A DNA stretch of 64,000 nucleotides from Bigelowiella natans CCMP2755 (GCA_000320545.1 ADNK01000427.1:115001-179000), one strand, 5' to 3'. Counted from the first letter of the stretch, positions 1-13,777 are shown. The notes: generated by a model from the sequence alone, not told the origin. Translations and numbers: made by a program.

Positions 1-54
1 AACGTTTCCGTTTGTATTTCCGTTTGTATTTCCGTTTGTATTTCCGTTCGTATT
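1..54. repeat. 12-bp tandem repeat at left edge
   Basis: About four head-to-tail copies of a 12-base unit, TTTCCGTTTGTA, with one variant in the last copy. The array touches the window edge, so its true length is unknown. It lies inside or just beyond the 3' part of the alpha/beta hydrolase gene on the minus strand. Confidence 0.85.
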
Positions 55-1018
55 CAAGACCAATAGTTGATTGAAAGGGAAGAGTGCGACGATGCGAATT
101 TATTTAGCTGATTGCAGGCATTACGAATAATAGTATTAGCCGAATAACAACCTTTGGACTGTCCGTACCCAGGGTATTCAGGAAGGAACCCATTTACCTA
201 TTAAAAACATCTTGTATGATGGCGATTATGATATATGCCATTAGTGCTTGTGTGAGTCATGACGATAACTCTCATAAGCATTATGATTTAAATATCATCA
301 GTGCTGCTTAGCGAATAGTTAACCTTCAACTGCTTACAGAAGGTTGTATTGAAGTACTCCGAAACCTTTCAAGTAGAATTTTTCCAAATCAATTACCATG
401 TCAAAAAATAAAAGAGTAAATATTGGAGATGGTGTCATTATGCCCCAAGGATCATCGTAAAATAATACAATCAGCTGCAACCAGCAATCATCTGCAACCA
501 GTAGTTGCAGCTTACCATGCCAATGTCCTCTGCATTCCCGTGCAAGAACAAGACCGTCACCTGGAGCCATTTTAAGATTATCTCGTGTTACTAATCTAAA
601 AATCTTATTGCTCGTCGCCTTTGCATCATCATCATCACCTTATATCCAAGGTCTATGTGTAATGCAAGATTTTTCACTCGAGAAGCACCCCCTCTATAGT
701 TCTTTGAAAGCCAATCGTAATCTTCGGGGTGATCCATAGATAGATAATGCCCTGAAGTATGTTATATTAGTACTATTTGGGCAGGGGGTGCGATTTCTTG
801 TATGATTCACTCATGAGCATCAGGCTTCACCGCCATGGCGCTCGAGACTTGTTACCTCTATCATCGTTAATCTCGTAAGAGGGAGGTTCTGGTGGGTGAT
901 AAAGCTGCGACGAAAACCTTAGGAAGTTGTTTACGATCTGCCTCACATACACAAACAATACATCTGAACGCTTGGAACTTACAGCACTCCCATTTGACCG
1001 GTCGTCGCCTTCTAGTTC
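1..1018 (-). CDS. alpha/beta hydrolase, ABHD17/BEM46-like (partial)
   Basis: Multi-exon minus-strand gene that continues past the left edge. Exons I can join in phase are 983-1018, 856-904, 639-751, 516-560, 324-365 and one ending at 197. They read through a PPEPPSYE segment (like the F-PP-P-Y motif before the hydrolase domain in ABHD17 proteins), then VLFLHGNAEDIG, the oxyanion-hole HGN strand of this family, then LPEYPGYGQSKG, the usual EYPGYG-S-G loop. The nucleophile elbow and the catalytic Asp and His lie outside the window. The 5' end is unresolved: possible coding sequence near 1133-1210 does not join in phase. Known relatives are serine hydrolases or depalmitoylases; the substrate here is unknown. 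Head-to-head with the next gene. Confidence 0.6.
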
Positions 1019-1772
1019 CTGAAGTCAACATGTAGTAAGTAGTATTCTCATTTGGACGAAATCAACATCAAAACATTCAACGCCTATCTTTCTTATCATG
1101 GTTCTCGCTAATGGAGTCGTCGGGGTGAATACCTATTCGTATAGCAGGAGCAGCAGCTCTTGAGCGCAAAGGCTGCCACCACTGCTTTCGTTGCTTTCGG
1201 AAGGACAACGGGGTAGTAGTCTCAATTTTGAATTCAAAAGCTCATTTTTGTCATCCTAATGACTGGTGAATCTATGCTACGACAAATATTTCGGGAAGAA
1301 ATCCTGCGAATTACCCTGTATTTTGCTTAATAGAAAACAGAAAAAGGAAACATCGGTACTCTCACTATTTGAATGGTCTTACTTTGAATGGTCGCTTACA
1401 ACAACCGGGAACAAGTAAACAACTCTTGTCAACACTTCCACCAGGAAACTACTAAGATTTCTTATCTAACCTGCAAAAAAGTTAAAAAAAAAAAAACATG
1501 TTCCATATTACCTAAGATACCAGCTAGACTTCACCTTTAACTGATACTGTTGTACCTTTAACTTATATTGTTGTACCTGTTGTTGAAAAGGATCGATCTG
1601 GTCATAGAATATTGGTTAAATGCTGGTATTTAGGATACAGAAAAAGAGCAACAGTATTGGTTGGTGCAGGTGTATTGAGAATATTTTCGAAGTCGCCATT
1701 ACAACAGTGCATCCTCCACCACCACCACTGGGCCTGCCTGTAGCAAAGAGCAGCCACACAAGAGGAGAGGGG
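1019..1772. other. Head-to-head intergenic gap
   Basis: Region between the 5' parts of the hydrolase (minus) and M41-like (plus) genes. It probably holds both promoters and perhaps the unresolved first exon of the hydrolase. It contains an A-run near 1484-1498. I see only one CTAG and no recognisable element. Confidence 0.5.
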
Positions 1773-3222
1773 ATGAATGGCTACCACTACAGCCAGCTGC
1801 GCAAGGATTATGATGACAATGAAGAGAGAAGAAAACGTCCTGGGCTTGGGGCGGAAGGAACCACCAAAAAAAATTTGCTTGCATTCGGTGGAGTGTGCCT
1901 CCTCCTCGCCTGTGTGGCGTGCAGCCGTCAATCCCATAGCAGCTTGGCCCTGCAAAGCAGGCCTTCGCAATCTGCATCCTTTCGCCTGAGTAAAGGTCTT
2001 CGTAATGGTGGTGATGGTGGCGTGAGGAGGATCGGTGGAAGGCTTGGGGCACGTGGCCACGAAACTATTCCGATGGCAGCCTGGAATGGACCTCATCGCC
2101 GCCCAAATTTCGAGCTTCGAGCACAAAGACATGTGTATTCGTCCTCTTCATCATCGGAGGGTCGGGGTCAAGGCGCTTCAGCTCTCGATTCCCTTTCCAG
2201 TGAGTTCTCCATAACTCGCCGTCATTATCGACATTTCTACATGAAAATGAGATTTGTGCATCGAGCCTTTCAAGTTCCTCTTTCTTCTCTAACATATGCC
2301 GAAACTATTATTAAGGGTTAGTCTGCTTCTATGTGATATGGAAGACGACAGTGTGGCTTTATTCATTCCGTATTTGGGATATGGCTGATCTTTCATCATC
2401 GTAGAATGCTGCTGACTAGTGTGCTGCTGATGGTTATTCCAATTTTAGGTTTGCTGGGAGAAGCAGAAGTAGAGAACACTAAAGATGGAGAATCGGTTGC
2501 CGAAGGGCCATCCAGGGGGTCAACAGCTCTAAATAGCCTCTCAGGTGTGCAAAATTTTGTTTTAGTAATTAACGACGTTTATGTAGTAGATACATTGAAT
2601 CAGTTATAATAGCCCTTCTTCTCTGTGTAGCACTCCTACCGGGTGAACCATCTCCAGAGCCAACAAAACAACCGACCGCGCCTGCTCAAGATGCATTCTC
2701 AGGACTGATCATACCGGGGGATATAGCAAAGGTACGGCACGATTCATCATCAAACTGCATCTAATAGCCGCTCCATGAATGATGAGCAATCACATCAAAT
2801 GGCAGGAAGCTGATGAGTGCAAGACAGTGGCCGACGTCACAAAAGCCCTAGGAACTTACATTGAGAAGGATGATACCAAATCTGCTTTGAGGTTATTTCC
2901 AGTCGATACAATAAAGCATGTATTGAGTTATTGACTTCCCTGCTGCCGTCATAGATTGCGTATGTTTATTACTTACGTTTGGGTTATTGACTAATGTCAT
3001 GGATATGCCCGGACAAAATTGTACAGAAAGAACACATAAATCCTCCTCGAAAGCTCTCAAATGTAGTAAATCATCACATTTGTTAGACTGGCGGCTCAAT
3101 GTCGGTCAAAGAAGGGAGGCCCTCTGCAGAACTTCGCATCCCGCCACATTGTGGTGCCAAAGAAAGGTCACAGACAGAAAAATGTGCAAAATTAATATGA
3201 CGAGCTCGAAGAGGATGTCATA

Positions 3223-3255
<33 letters not shown>

Positions 3256-3731
3256 TTTCTCGCACTTCATTGTATGTCTATTACATGCAAGTAATCGTTC
3301 TTTTGTGGCTGCTTTAGATTATACTTTGGATGAGTTAGAGCGGCAAAGCATAAACACAACAGCATTTATTGCTCCTGTCGATGATACTCTCGATGATATC
3401 AGACTTGGAGGGTCATAATAAGACAAAACTAATATATCCGCTGTAAATGTGTATTTCTTCACACTCCCTCTTCCTCTCTATTCGTCGAGCTATCGATTCA
3501 TCAGCTGTCTGTATACACGAACAACATCGCGTTTGGAGAACATCTCTTCAAATGCCATCATCAATTTTCATCATCACCATCATCATCAATTACTGTTATT
3601 CCTCCCATTATTCTCTCATTTGCTGTCACAATTATGAAAGATCACTAGCTGCTTTCTCTGGGATCCTAGCTCTCGGATACGCTTTTCATTGGGGGATTGC
3701 GCAGGCCTTGTTTTGTATAACTGGCATTTTT

Positions 3732-3770
<39 letters not shown>

Positions 3771-5078
3771 CATAGTGTAGTGATAGAAGAAGAGAAAGGT
3801 TACTTCGGTTGTTCGAATAATACCTATACAACATCATACCCATGATCAGAGTATTATATGTTTGCGTGTGTTGTTGAAACTGGTGTATTTGATGCATACT
3901 ACATCAGGTCTTTCAGCATATGATACTCTCAGTAACAATGCTGGAGGGAATCTGCTTATTGTGGACACTATAGGCCGCACTATATTCCCAAAATACAAGC
4001 GTAGGGTCGCTGTGCACGAGGCTGGTGTGTACTACTATGATCATGTTCATAAGAATCATTATATATATTATATTTATATTTACATATATAATGTACACGA
4101 ACCAAAAATCCTTGAATATGTAGGGCACTTCCTCGTTTCATATTTGATGGGCGTTCTGCCGGTTGAATACACCTTGTCCGCGCTTGAGTCTTACCAAAAA
4201 CGAGGCAATGATAAGGGGTTGAAATCAGCCGTCCAGGTCGCACAAATACTTTGGGGAGAGGGGGGGAATGAAGTTCTCTGTGGAGGATAATAGACTGTTC
4301 GGAAACAGTAGTATATAGCCTCCAGCTATCGTCCATAATCGTGTATTCCTATCACCACCTTTCTAGGCCGGCACTCGTTTTGCAGACGAAGTATTCAAGA
4401 AGGAGATATCGAGCGGGTCAATACGCGCCCGATCATTGGACCAATTTACTTGCATTTCGCTCGCAGGAATTGCCAGCGAGCTTGTGCTTCTTGAAAAGGT
4501 GTTCCTACCATCATATATGCAATTTCTAGTATCATTCGAGAACGCATAGCATTCTGAGCACTGTAAAAAAGGTCTATTGTGAGTTTGAAGGAGGGGGGAT
4601 GGTGGTTTGTCTTATCACTTTCTTCCACTAATTGTTGATTATTCATCTATGGAAGGCTGAAGGCGGGCGGTCGGATCTGGTGCAGCTTGATGCGCTACTC
4701 TTTGCGCTACGATTTTCCCCTCAGCGAGCGTCTTTCCAAGTCAGATGGGCAGTTTACAACACAGTCAGCTTGATACGAAAACATAAGGAAACGGTATTGC
4801 GAGCAGCGTCTCCCTAGCTAGAAGGGGTTTAGCGTGTGCAGCACCCCGAATTTAAAAATGCACCGATTCGCTGACTTTGACATGATGCTAGTAGCTTCAA
4901 TTTTTTTATAGTGTTATAATAGCATATGAGGAAACGTTTGTTCCTTGTTTCTGGGTACTAGGTGGAAGAGGTTGCAACTGCTATGGAAAAGGGGGCTACT
5001 GTCCAAGATTTGATCGAGCTCTTAGAGGAGAGAATACCACCCCCACCCCCTGAAGAGTACAATGAGGTGCTGCAATAA
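1773..5078 (+). CDS. Plastid-targeted M41-like metallopeptidase without AAA domain
   Basis: About a dozen exons joined by GT-AG introns. The ATG at 1773 opens a charged stretch, a hydrophobic segment (LLAFGGVCLLLACVACS) and a Ser/Arg-rich stretch, as expected for a signal peptide plus plastid transit peptide. Later exons carry YTLDELERQSINTTAF (from about 3319), a membrane-like segment (about 3645-3710), GLSAYDTLSNNAGG (from 3908) and VAVHEAG joined across an intron to HFLVSYLMGVLP, giving the zinc site HEAGH. LAGIASELVLLEK (4430-4496), AEGGRSDLVQLDALL (from 4656) and the C-terminal exon ending in TAA at 5076-5078 follow. This order matches the plant family related to FtsH protease domains (Arabidopsis At5g27290 type), which has no AAA ATPase. 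The role is probably thylakoid or envelope proteolysis. The reading frame stays open upstream to 1620, but the hydrophobic leader favours 1773. Confidence 0.8.
3222..3256. repeat. (ATT)n microsatellite
   Basis: About twelve ATT units in an intron of the M41-like gene. Confidence 0.9.
3733..3768. repeat. (GT)18 microsatellite
   Basis: Perfect GT dinucleotide run in an intron of the M41-like gene, just after the membrane-segment exon. Confidence 0.95.
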
Positions 5079-6395
5079 TCCCTAACATCATAATTTTTTG
5101 TAGAATAAATGTTTAATCTCATCTTCAACAAACTTTACTATCAGGACGGTTATGTTGCTAATACAGCATTATACGAGCAGCAGCAGCAGCAGCAGCAGCC
5201 CTAAGCCGTATGATAAAGCACCAAACGTCGAATATCCGTTGTGCGAAGGGCTTTATAACATATCCTTATCAAGAAACATGGAAATAGATGTGTATCTATC
5301 AATTAACCAACACCATTTTGAGCCATTCTTGTATAGAAACTAGCAGTAATATTCTAAATCACCGATTATGCCTAATAATCAATTTTACATCCTAAGGAAG
5401 TACATTATATGTAAAATAACTGAAAATACTTTTCAGCTCACCTTGCCACGCTGTCTGGTGGATGCATGTGTCACGACTAGCGATCAGATGTCGCGTGTGT
5501 GCATGATGATCGCTGCACGATTCTGCTCGAAAGCGCCTGATAAATTAAATGCGGTTCTCTACATGCCTCGCTCCTAGTACAGCAGCACAGCACATAAGTT
5601 GATTCGTAGACATGGTAGTCGTACAAGTAGCTTGCTAGCAATGCTTATTACCAGGGCTATAGTATTAGTCTGCTTATGCCTGAGTCGGCATCGCGAACAC
5701 AGAACTAGAGAACACACAGCAGTCGTAGTATCGTCTCATACGCTCCTGCTGCGGTACATTGAGATAATGCATGTACATTAAGTAAAGATGCACAGGTATA
5801 GGAGGTCGCGATTTTGCACAGCTACATTTGTATTAGGAGAATCAATAAAAGAATGTAAGAGAAGTTTGGACTCACCCGTTACTTGGAAGCCGGGCCGGTT
5901 ATTCAGCTTTTTAATTCCAAGAACAATGATCAAGTCCAGCTAGCCAGTGATAGATTTATGCGAATATACGAACAACTTCTTACACTAAACATAAAACATG
6001 CGTGTATATAACTCATACATTCCTATCTGGCAATGGTGTGGTTTCGAGTCGTCGACCGCTACGTCTGCACGCTTGGTGGAGTCCATTATGCTCATGTCAT
6101 TATCCGAAGTATGCAAGTAATTAGCATCCGCCAAGCTTTATATAGCTAGATAGCTCGTATTAAATAGAGCATGTGTCAATACAACAGCTTGCTAGCTGCA
6201 CAAAAATCACGACGTCTGATGTGTACGAAGAAAGACCTACTTGCGTAAAGCTTACCATGCGCCGAATGCACAATAGACAAAAGTAGCAAGATGTTCTTTG
6301 ATGTATTTAAACTACATGGCCAATTTTTTGAGGTGGCGATGCCATGTAACTGTCATAGCTAACCGTTGAAAGCCATTATTTCGCATCAAAACGGC
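5079..6395. other. Tail-to-tail intergenic gap
   Basis: Gap between the 3' ends of the M41-like gene (plus) and the FN3 gene (minus). It holds an (AGC)n run near 5176-5199 and about eight CTAG words, several inside GCTAGC or CTAGATAGC contexts (for example 5629-5640, 6141-6156, 6185-6200). Short open frames here have no recognisable content. No RNA gene seen. Confidence 0.6.
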
Positions 6396-6968
6396 TTAGT
6401 ATGGAATCTTCAGTCCCCAATCAGGTATTCCAGTACATTTTTGGAGGATTGGTACACATTTTGCTTTATTGCAATTTGTACAAATCTGAGCCTTTGGGTT
6501 GATGCACTGCAGGGCACATCGCCGAATTATGCAATAGGAACTGTCACTGTAACATTTCGCGCATTCTTCGGAAAGGCCTAAGGTACGCATGATGCACGCT
6601 TCTGCACAAGACTTTGAATTTGCGACACGAAGTGGATGGCAGCCAATCATGCAATCGCCCAGACGGTCTTTGATGTCCGGAATCTAAAACATTGATAGGA
6701 TGTGACAAATCATCGATTTAGTGATTGTCAGGGATCAGAGTTGAAGTGATAATAAATTAACTTACCTCTTGGTAAACGTGGATATTCTGGCGAGTGCCAC
6801 AATGACCATTCTCCGGAGTCTCGAAAGAGATAGATTTGCTCCATTCTCCCCAGCCAGCTGCATTTCTGGCTCGAATTCTAGCGTTGTATGTTCCTGTAGG
6901 AAGTAGATTTGCAAGCAAAACAGATTCGTAGGATGAAGAACCTGATGAATCTTGATCTCCTGCTGGTT

Positions 6969-7010
<42 letters not shown>

Positions 7011-7736
7011 ATGCTGACGATGTTGCTGCTGCGTTTTGAAGCCAAATGCTTTCTCGTGTCTCAAACGAGGTTCGGTACCAGTACCAATCGTCTGTTTCCA
7101 CCTGATATTCTTCGATATCCATGCCCCCCCCACTTGGCTTATGAAACTCAAGTCTTGTGCACGTGGCATTCAGCACACGTGGGAGAATAGTCCCAACTCT
7201 CGATGGCTTAACCGCACATGCTGTCGTGAATGATGCGATTGTGGAAAATGCCCCAACTCCCAACGAGTTCTCAGCTGCCACTGTGACTTCAAAACTAGCA
7301 CTCGGTTTTAAATTTGTGAGCTCAAACTGCACCTCTCCCTGAAAAGATGGCCTAGCAGGGATGGATATATTCGTCCATTCTCTACATCCAGGAGGAGTGG
7401 CTCGATAGTGAAGATGATAACTTGTAATTTCAGAGCCATTATCTTTGGGTCGTTTCCACGAAATCGTTACGCTAGTGGGGAGAATACGAGATACTACTGC
7501 TGGAGATGATGAAAGGCTTCCATCCGACATTGATGATGACTTTGTTGTTGAGTCATACCCAGGAGGGAAGGGAGGCCCGGGTAGCGGCGATTTCACATTA
7601 GTGTGCATTATTGAACTCTCGCTCCATTTCCCTGTTCCAGAGTCGCAAATGGCACGCGCTCGTACTTCATAATATGTACCCGATTTAAGCGGTGAGGAAG
7701 GGCAGCCCTCTATCAGATAGTGTATAGATGACTGTA

Positions 7737-7768
<32 letters not shown>

Positions 7769-8649
7769 AGTGATGACGGTGATGATGAAAGGGATGTTGA
7801 TGGAGGCAACATCTCAGAGGGGAGGAGTCCGATGGTCCTAAATCTGGAACGCCCCCCTCCCCTCGGCCCTCCCACTCTCCTGCATTGTAGTTCATATGCC
7901 ATAATCGGGTACCCACGCTCCGTAGATCTTGGGATTCGAATGTGAAGCGATGTATCGTTTGCAGATAAAACAGTTGGGGGACCAGGGCTAGAAGGAACCT
8001 CAGGCGAGAGCGTCTTGAAGCAATATACTTCGGAACATTCCCCTTGGCCAGCAGAATTCTCACCACACACCTGAACGCATCGACTTTTACCAGGCTCCAA
8101 GCCCTCCAACCTCACACTCCAATCGTTCAATCCCATTCTTTTCCCATCATAGGATGACTCAAAAATAATTTCAGCTGGCTGTTTCTTCGCAGCAATTGGA
8201 GGTAAAGACTTGCTGACCCACACCACGTACTTATCCGCAATAGAATTCGTACCCGCACCTCTTCCATTTGAAGAGGCTGGCTCTGACCAAAGAAGATCAA
8301 TGAAGTCGTAACCGATGTCTTTCGCCGAGATCTGCGTCGGGGGTATGGGAACTGTTTGAGTATCGACTTCTTCTAGAGGCGCGAAAGCTGAATCAATGGC
8401 ACCCGAACCGAAAAGCATGACCAAGGATGCGATAACTAATACGATCGATAGTGACCAAACCACTCTCCGGGAGTAAGAAAGACACGGCGAGCATGGATAT
8501 CGACAACAAGAACAACAACCACAGAATATCCAATCTATCACAGTTATCAGCGGATTTGATGAGGTTGGTTGCTTCTCTGAGGAATCTAATTCTTGATAGG
8601 GAACTCCTCCCCCCCCGTTGCTGGTCTGCTCATCCAGATTATGCTCCAT
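6396..8649 (-). CDS. Fibronectin type III membrane protein with Cys-rich C-terminus
   Basis: Two exons (6766-8649 and 6396-6683) joined in phase across a GT-AG intron, about 723 residues. Residues about 43-57 form a cysteine cluster (CGCCSCCRYPCSPC), followed by one hydrophobic segment at about 65-85 that should act as a signal anchor. Four fibronectin type III-like repeats follow, with typical Trp and Tyr/Leu core positions and signatures such as VTISWKRPKDNGSEITSY and ARNAAGWGEWS. Two low-complexity Ser/Ala runs are encoded by trinucleotide repeats (near 6975-7020 and 7736-7780). The second exon adds a compact domain with about 15 cysteines, starting GDCMIGCHP and including CTNCNKAKC. I do not recognise that domain. 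Probably a surface or endomembrane adhesion protein; the cytosolic Cys cluster is a likely palmitoylation site (inference). Confidence 0.85.
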
Positions 8650-9158
8650 TTGACACTCTATCTTTCTCTCTCTATGTCCTCTCCGCTTTAACTATATTTA
8701 TTTTCTGAGCTCCTTACAATCCCTCTGGAATCCTCTTGTTGTTGTCACCTTTGATCTCAGGATCGAAGCCTAGTACAGGGGGGGTCGGGAATGATGTATA
8801 TTCGAATGAAAACCTAGAAACCAATGTTTCTCATTGGATATGCTTGATTTAAAGGAACATAGAAAAAGTGCTCACGTTGTCCATGCAGCGTGTGCCAAGG
8901 AGGGGTGGTCAGGTATAAGCGAGCTACGATGTCGCAGGCCTGCCCGTGTCGACTCGTTCGCTCTTCCAGCTTTGAGGATATCATTGGGGATTTATTATGA
9001 ACGACGTGACCGGAGAAAAAAAATCACCTCAAAAGGGAAGGAAAGAGATGAATACTCGAATATTCCAGGTTCTTTCAGTCGCATGTTGTCGAATGGCCTG
9101 CGTATGTTCTCAAATTTGGAAATTCAGCCATAACTCAGCTGGAAGCTTCGACGCGACG
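8650..9158. other. Head-to-head intergenic gap
   Basis: Promoter region shared by the FN3 gene and SDA1. A pyrimidine-rich TC tract at 8659-8690 lies just upstream of the FN3 start. No gene or repeat of note. Confidence 0.55.
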
Positions 9159-9795
9159 ATGGCGAACGGCACAGACCTACTGGCTCTGCAGGTGCCATGA
9201 AAGATGAACAAGGAAACAGGAGAACATCGCTCCTCTATAATTCCATAGAAATTTTCCATTCATGATGATACTCAAAAGGCCGAGTCCCAGAGGAGGGTTT
9301 TGGTTTTCACGGTGTTCAGTCGCGATGGGTTGTTCAAATCGAAATGAAAGTCTCACAGCAGCGAGGGAGGACGGAAGAATTGCACATAAACATCTTCTCG
9401 TTCCTCCTCTATCTGTTGTATTCATTTCGGTATCATCTCCACCTCTCTTTCGAACACCGGCGAATTACTCGCTTGCCAACCCTCCGCGATGGCGAAAAAC
9501 AACAAATCGGTGAAGGTATTTGCGAGATACTGTTCTTCCAGTATACTCGCCCGTCTGAAGATTGGACACCATCGTCGTTGCCACCAATAAAATTTGTTCA
9601 GTATCTTTCTTTAACGTTATCTTTTTTCGCATCCTCCTCCTCCTCCTCCTCCTCCTCCTCCTCCTCCTCCTCTCCTCCTCTCCTCCTCTTCGTGGGCATT
9701 GTCATCTTCCACAGAATCTAGTACGGAGGGATCCACAGGGTTATTTAGAAGAGTTTCGCCAGCAATACCAGCACTTCAAATCCGCACTAGAGGTA

Positions 9796-9844
<49 letters not shown>

Positions 9845-10460
9845 CGAACGTTTTCTATCGAGACACCACATATCAACAACGTGAGCCTCGTTATAATACA
9901 GGTATTCCGGCTCAAGCCTAGCGGTAGGGATGCAAAGCCCTTCTCAAAGCTTATCCGATTCCTCGCACATGTAATAACAATGCCGACCACGACTACTTTC
10001 TGAGAACAACAACGTTACGCATCACATAAAAGAAGAGACTTTCCTTTTCACCCCCCCCCTTTTAGACATATGTATGCATATGTTATGTTTTGCCCCCCCC
10101 CGCTCTCCTTTATTTTCTTTCAAGCAAACGCATTCTCTTCTGTCCTTCTCATAGAGAAAAGACACAGGCTCAGAACAAAACGTGTCTTCTCCTCAGCTGA
10201 ATAACCCTACTAATGCTGAACGCGCTCCTGCTTACAGGTTGCACCGTGCTACAAGAAGGAGGGCGAAGCGAGTGACTTCGCGCCACGTCTATTAGAGTAA
10301 GTTGTTGATGCGCTCTCCTATCACTATCATGCCACGATTACGTCCTCCTAACAACGGGTGGGTGAATGGATGGATCGGATGTATTATCAGATTAATGGAA
10401 CACCAGTATGAGGTTCTAGGAAAGGACCTTCGATCGATAATAGCCCAGGCCTTAATACAG

Positions 10461-10494
<34 letters not shown>

Positions 10495-11206
10495 AGACAG
10501 AAGGATATATGATCGATAAGTCTGCGATGTAAGCCATTCAGCACCTGCTCTTATTGGGGTGCGTGCGTGCGTGCGTATGTGTGTATTTGATTGTGCATGT
10601 GTGTGTGTGTGTGTGTGTGCGTGTGTTTTCTACCAGCTTTGTAACAGGGATATGGTGTCGAGATTCGAGCTCCTGCCAATTTTCTTCAAGCTCTTCCGGT
10701 CCTTTATTTGCCAACCTATAGACAGCAGCAGACGATGTGTTTTGCTTCAACATGAACTACTACTAACTACTACTCCTCTATTGCTACTCTATTATTACTC
10801 TCAGGTGTAAAGATAAAGCATTACGGAGTGTGATCTATTCTCATGTGGTAAGCACGCTCCCTCTCGAAGGTTTTTCACGCAGTGTGTTAAAAGGGTCTTG
10901 TTCAGGTGAATGATGTCGTGAGACTTAATCGCAAAGCAAAAGACCAGAAGATGAACAAGAAACTCCAGTCGTTTTTCCTCTCCATGCTCAAAGTAGTTGT
11001 GTTTTTATTGAAATCGGAATTTGTTTCTTGTCTTGAGATGATGCATACGTGTTGATGAAGGGTTCGCATGCCATGGGGGTAAAGAAGAGTCTGGATGTAA
11101 TTATTGACCTTTGGAGCAGAAAGGTACTGAAACCATTCATGCACGAATGATAGGCTGAGTACTTGCAGTTTATTTCATTACACAGTCTCACAAGCATTTG
11201 ATGCCC

Positions 11207-11280
<74 letters not shown>

Positions 11281-11675
11281 GCGCTTGGGGTCTTTGTGAT
11301 GAATGGGGAGGAGGGGGGGGGAGTGGCGACAGAGTTAAACTTAACTTCTTCTTCTTCTACTACCTCTACTAGATTTGGAATGATTCAAGAACAGTAAATG
11401 CGGTAGCTGATATGTGCTTCTCTCCGATTGCTAAGGTACAACCCTAAACGTAGCAGCAGCAGCAGCAGCGACAACGACGACGACGACGACAAGAACAACA
11501 CACCATTATTAGTGGATATATAACCATGATTGATACTATTGTGCACCAGGTTAAAGCGACGGCATGTAGATTCTTCCTCGGGCTTTTCGACTACAAGGAC
11601 GAAGAGTAACTACTACTACTACTACTACTACTACTACAGCATAATCGTATCGTTGCATTCCAGCAACGTTCGTCA

Positions 11676-11708
<33 letters not shown>

Positions 11709-12709
11709 AATTATCATTTTCATTATTACTATTATTACCCATACAGCAATTACAGCAAGAAACCGGAGGCCAGCGTACAGCTCAAAGACTTATACTGTCA
11801 GAATGCTAGCATTACTCATGTGAAAAGGTCATAAATGCAGCAGCAGCACACCAGTTCTTATAGCAAGTAGCTAGATAGTGTGGGTTTTGGCATCAAGCCT
11901 TACCTCGCCTCATTCACGGAGATTAATTGTGCTCAACTGCTGCTGCTGCTCTATATCATCTTTTCACAATGATGAGAGAACTATTTGTTTCAGGCGGAAG
12001 AAGCGACTGAGGAAAATGGAGAGAACAAAGAAAAAGATTGAGAAGTAATTTCAGTACTAATCGCAACCAAATTCGTTAAGTGGAATAACCTTATTTCATA
12101 CATTTGATTGGCTTGCCTTTTAAAAAAATTACTACTTTCCAGGATGTCACGCGAAGAAGAAGGAAATCAGCTAAGCTCCCTGGCTGCAATAGATCTGCTT
12201 TATGATCCACAGGTAACACACACACACACTACACAATGCACAAAGAATCGAAACAAAGTTTTGAATACTTTCGCGTCTCATGCGAATGTCTGTTTTAAGT
12301 CATTCTCGGAGCGGCTATTTTCACAACTGAAGAAATCCACCGACCCTTTCGAGCTTAGATTGCTGGTAAGTTCAAAATACCTCAAGAAGATGCCCCCCCC
12401 CCCCCCCCCCCCCACACGTTTTGCTCATCTTTTTCACAAACACGTCTGGTCAATATTTAGATGATGAACGTCATTTCGCGTTTGATCGGGGCTCACAGAT
12501 TGATAATTCTCAACTTCTACCCATTCCTTCAAAAGTAAGCAGGCAGCAGGAAATAGAGAAAGAAAGAAAGCATTGGTGAGAAGTGTCCACATCTGCTGAT
12601 AGTAGCTTTTATTAGGTATTTGCATGCTGGCCAGACGAGCGTGACCCGTATCTTAGCATACTTAGCTCAAGCCTCTCACTCCCTAGTTCCTCCGGAGGTA
12701 GTAGTATCA

Positions 12710-12781
<72 letters not shown>

Positions 12782-13283
12782 TGCGCGCGTGTTATGTGTT
12801 GATGAAGCAGTTTAATCATTTACTGTATTTGAAGTATCTCTTCCTTGATGATTCATAAGATTGTGTATGTACTACTGAATGGTGCTGGCAGGATCTTGAA
12901 CCTGTGATCAGGAGCCTTGCAGACAACTTCGTGTCGGACAGATCGTCTCCAGAAGTAAGTGATTCATCATCATCATCATCATCATCATCACGAACACACT
13001 AGTACTACTACTCCTGAACTTGCTTTCCTTTGACAGAATTTGAGAACGGTTCTAAAGTTAGGCCTTTGTTTCTCTTTCGTACCAACAGGTTATGGCAGTG
13101 GGCCTTAATGCTATACGAGAGGTGATTTGAATAGTGATAGTACTGGTGGTGGTAGTAGTAGAGGTGGTAGTAGTAGAGGTGGTAGTAGTAGTAGTAGTAG
13201 TAATAGTAGTAGCAACCCAAGAAGCAAATACAATGAATTGTGTTTCTTATTCTATTTTTCAATTGAAAGAGTAAATATCACTG

Positions 13284-13316
<33 letters not shown>

Positions 13317-13742
13317 TAACTACCCCTCCTCCTTTGCAGATAGCTGGCCGATGCCCTTTGGCCATGTCATCAGATCTCCTGCAAGACCTAGTTCAATACA
13401 AAACCTCAAAGGCAAAAGGGGTGGGTAACTAATTGCAGGGAAGAATATATATCATCATTTTAATTTAATTGCGACATTTTTGTTGGCCCCTGTGACGAAA
13501 TCTTGCTCGACCGACACCTTTAATTATTTGCAACTATTTATCGAGCAGTTGTTCCCCAACTACCACGAGCAGCCTCCTCCGCAGCATGGTATTGTAGTAA
13601 ATGGTGTTGTCTGTTTGCCCTCCATAGGTTATGATGGCTGCGCGATCACTGATTTCCACCTTTCGCATGGTTGATCCATCAAAACTTCACCGTAAGGATA
13701 GGGGCAAGAATGCATCTATGAACCCAAATAAACAGCGCGAGT

Positions 13743-13777
<35 letters not shown>

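Noticed and set aside
1620-1772. 51-codon upstream extension of the M41-like protein
   Set aside because: Low-complexity Pro run and no leader-like sequence; the ATG at 1773 precedes a good signal-peptide-like segment.
3980-4336. Minus-strand open frame of 118 codons
   Set aside because: It lies opposite well-matched plus-strand exons of the M41-like gene and has no recognisable content.
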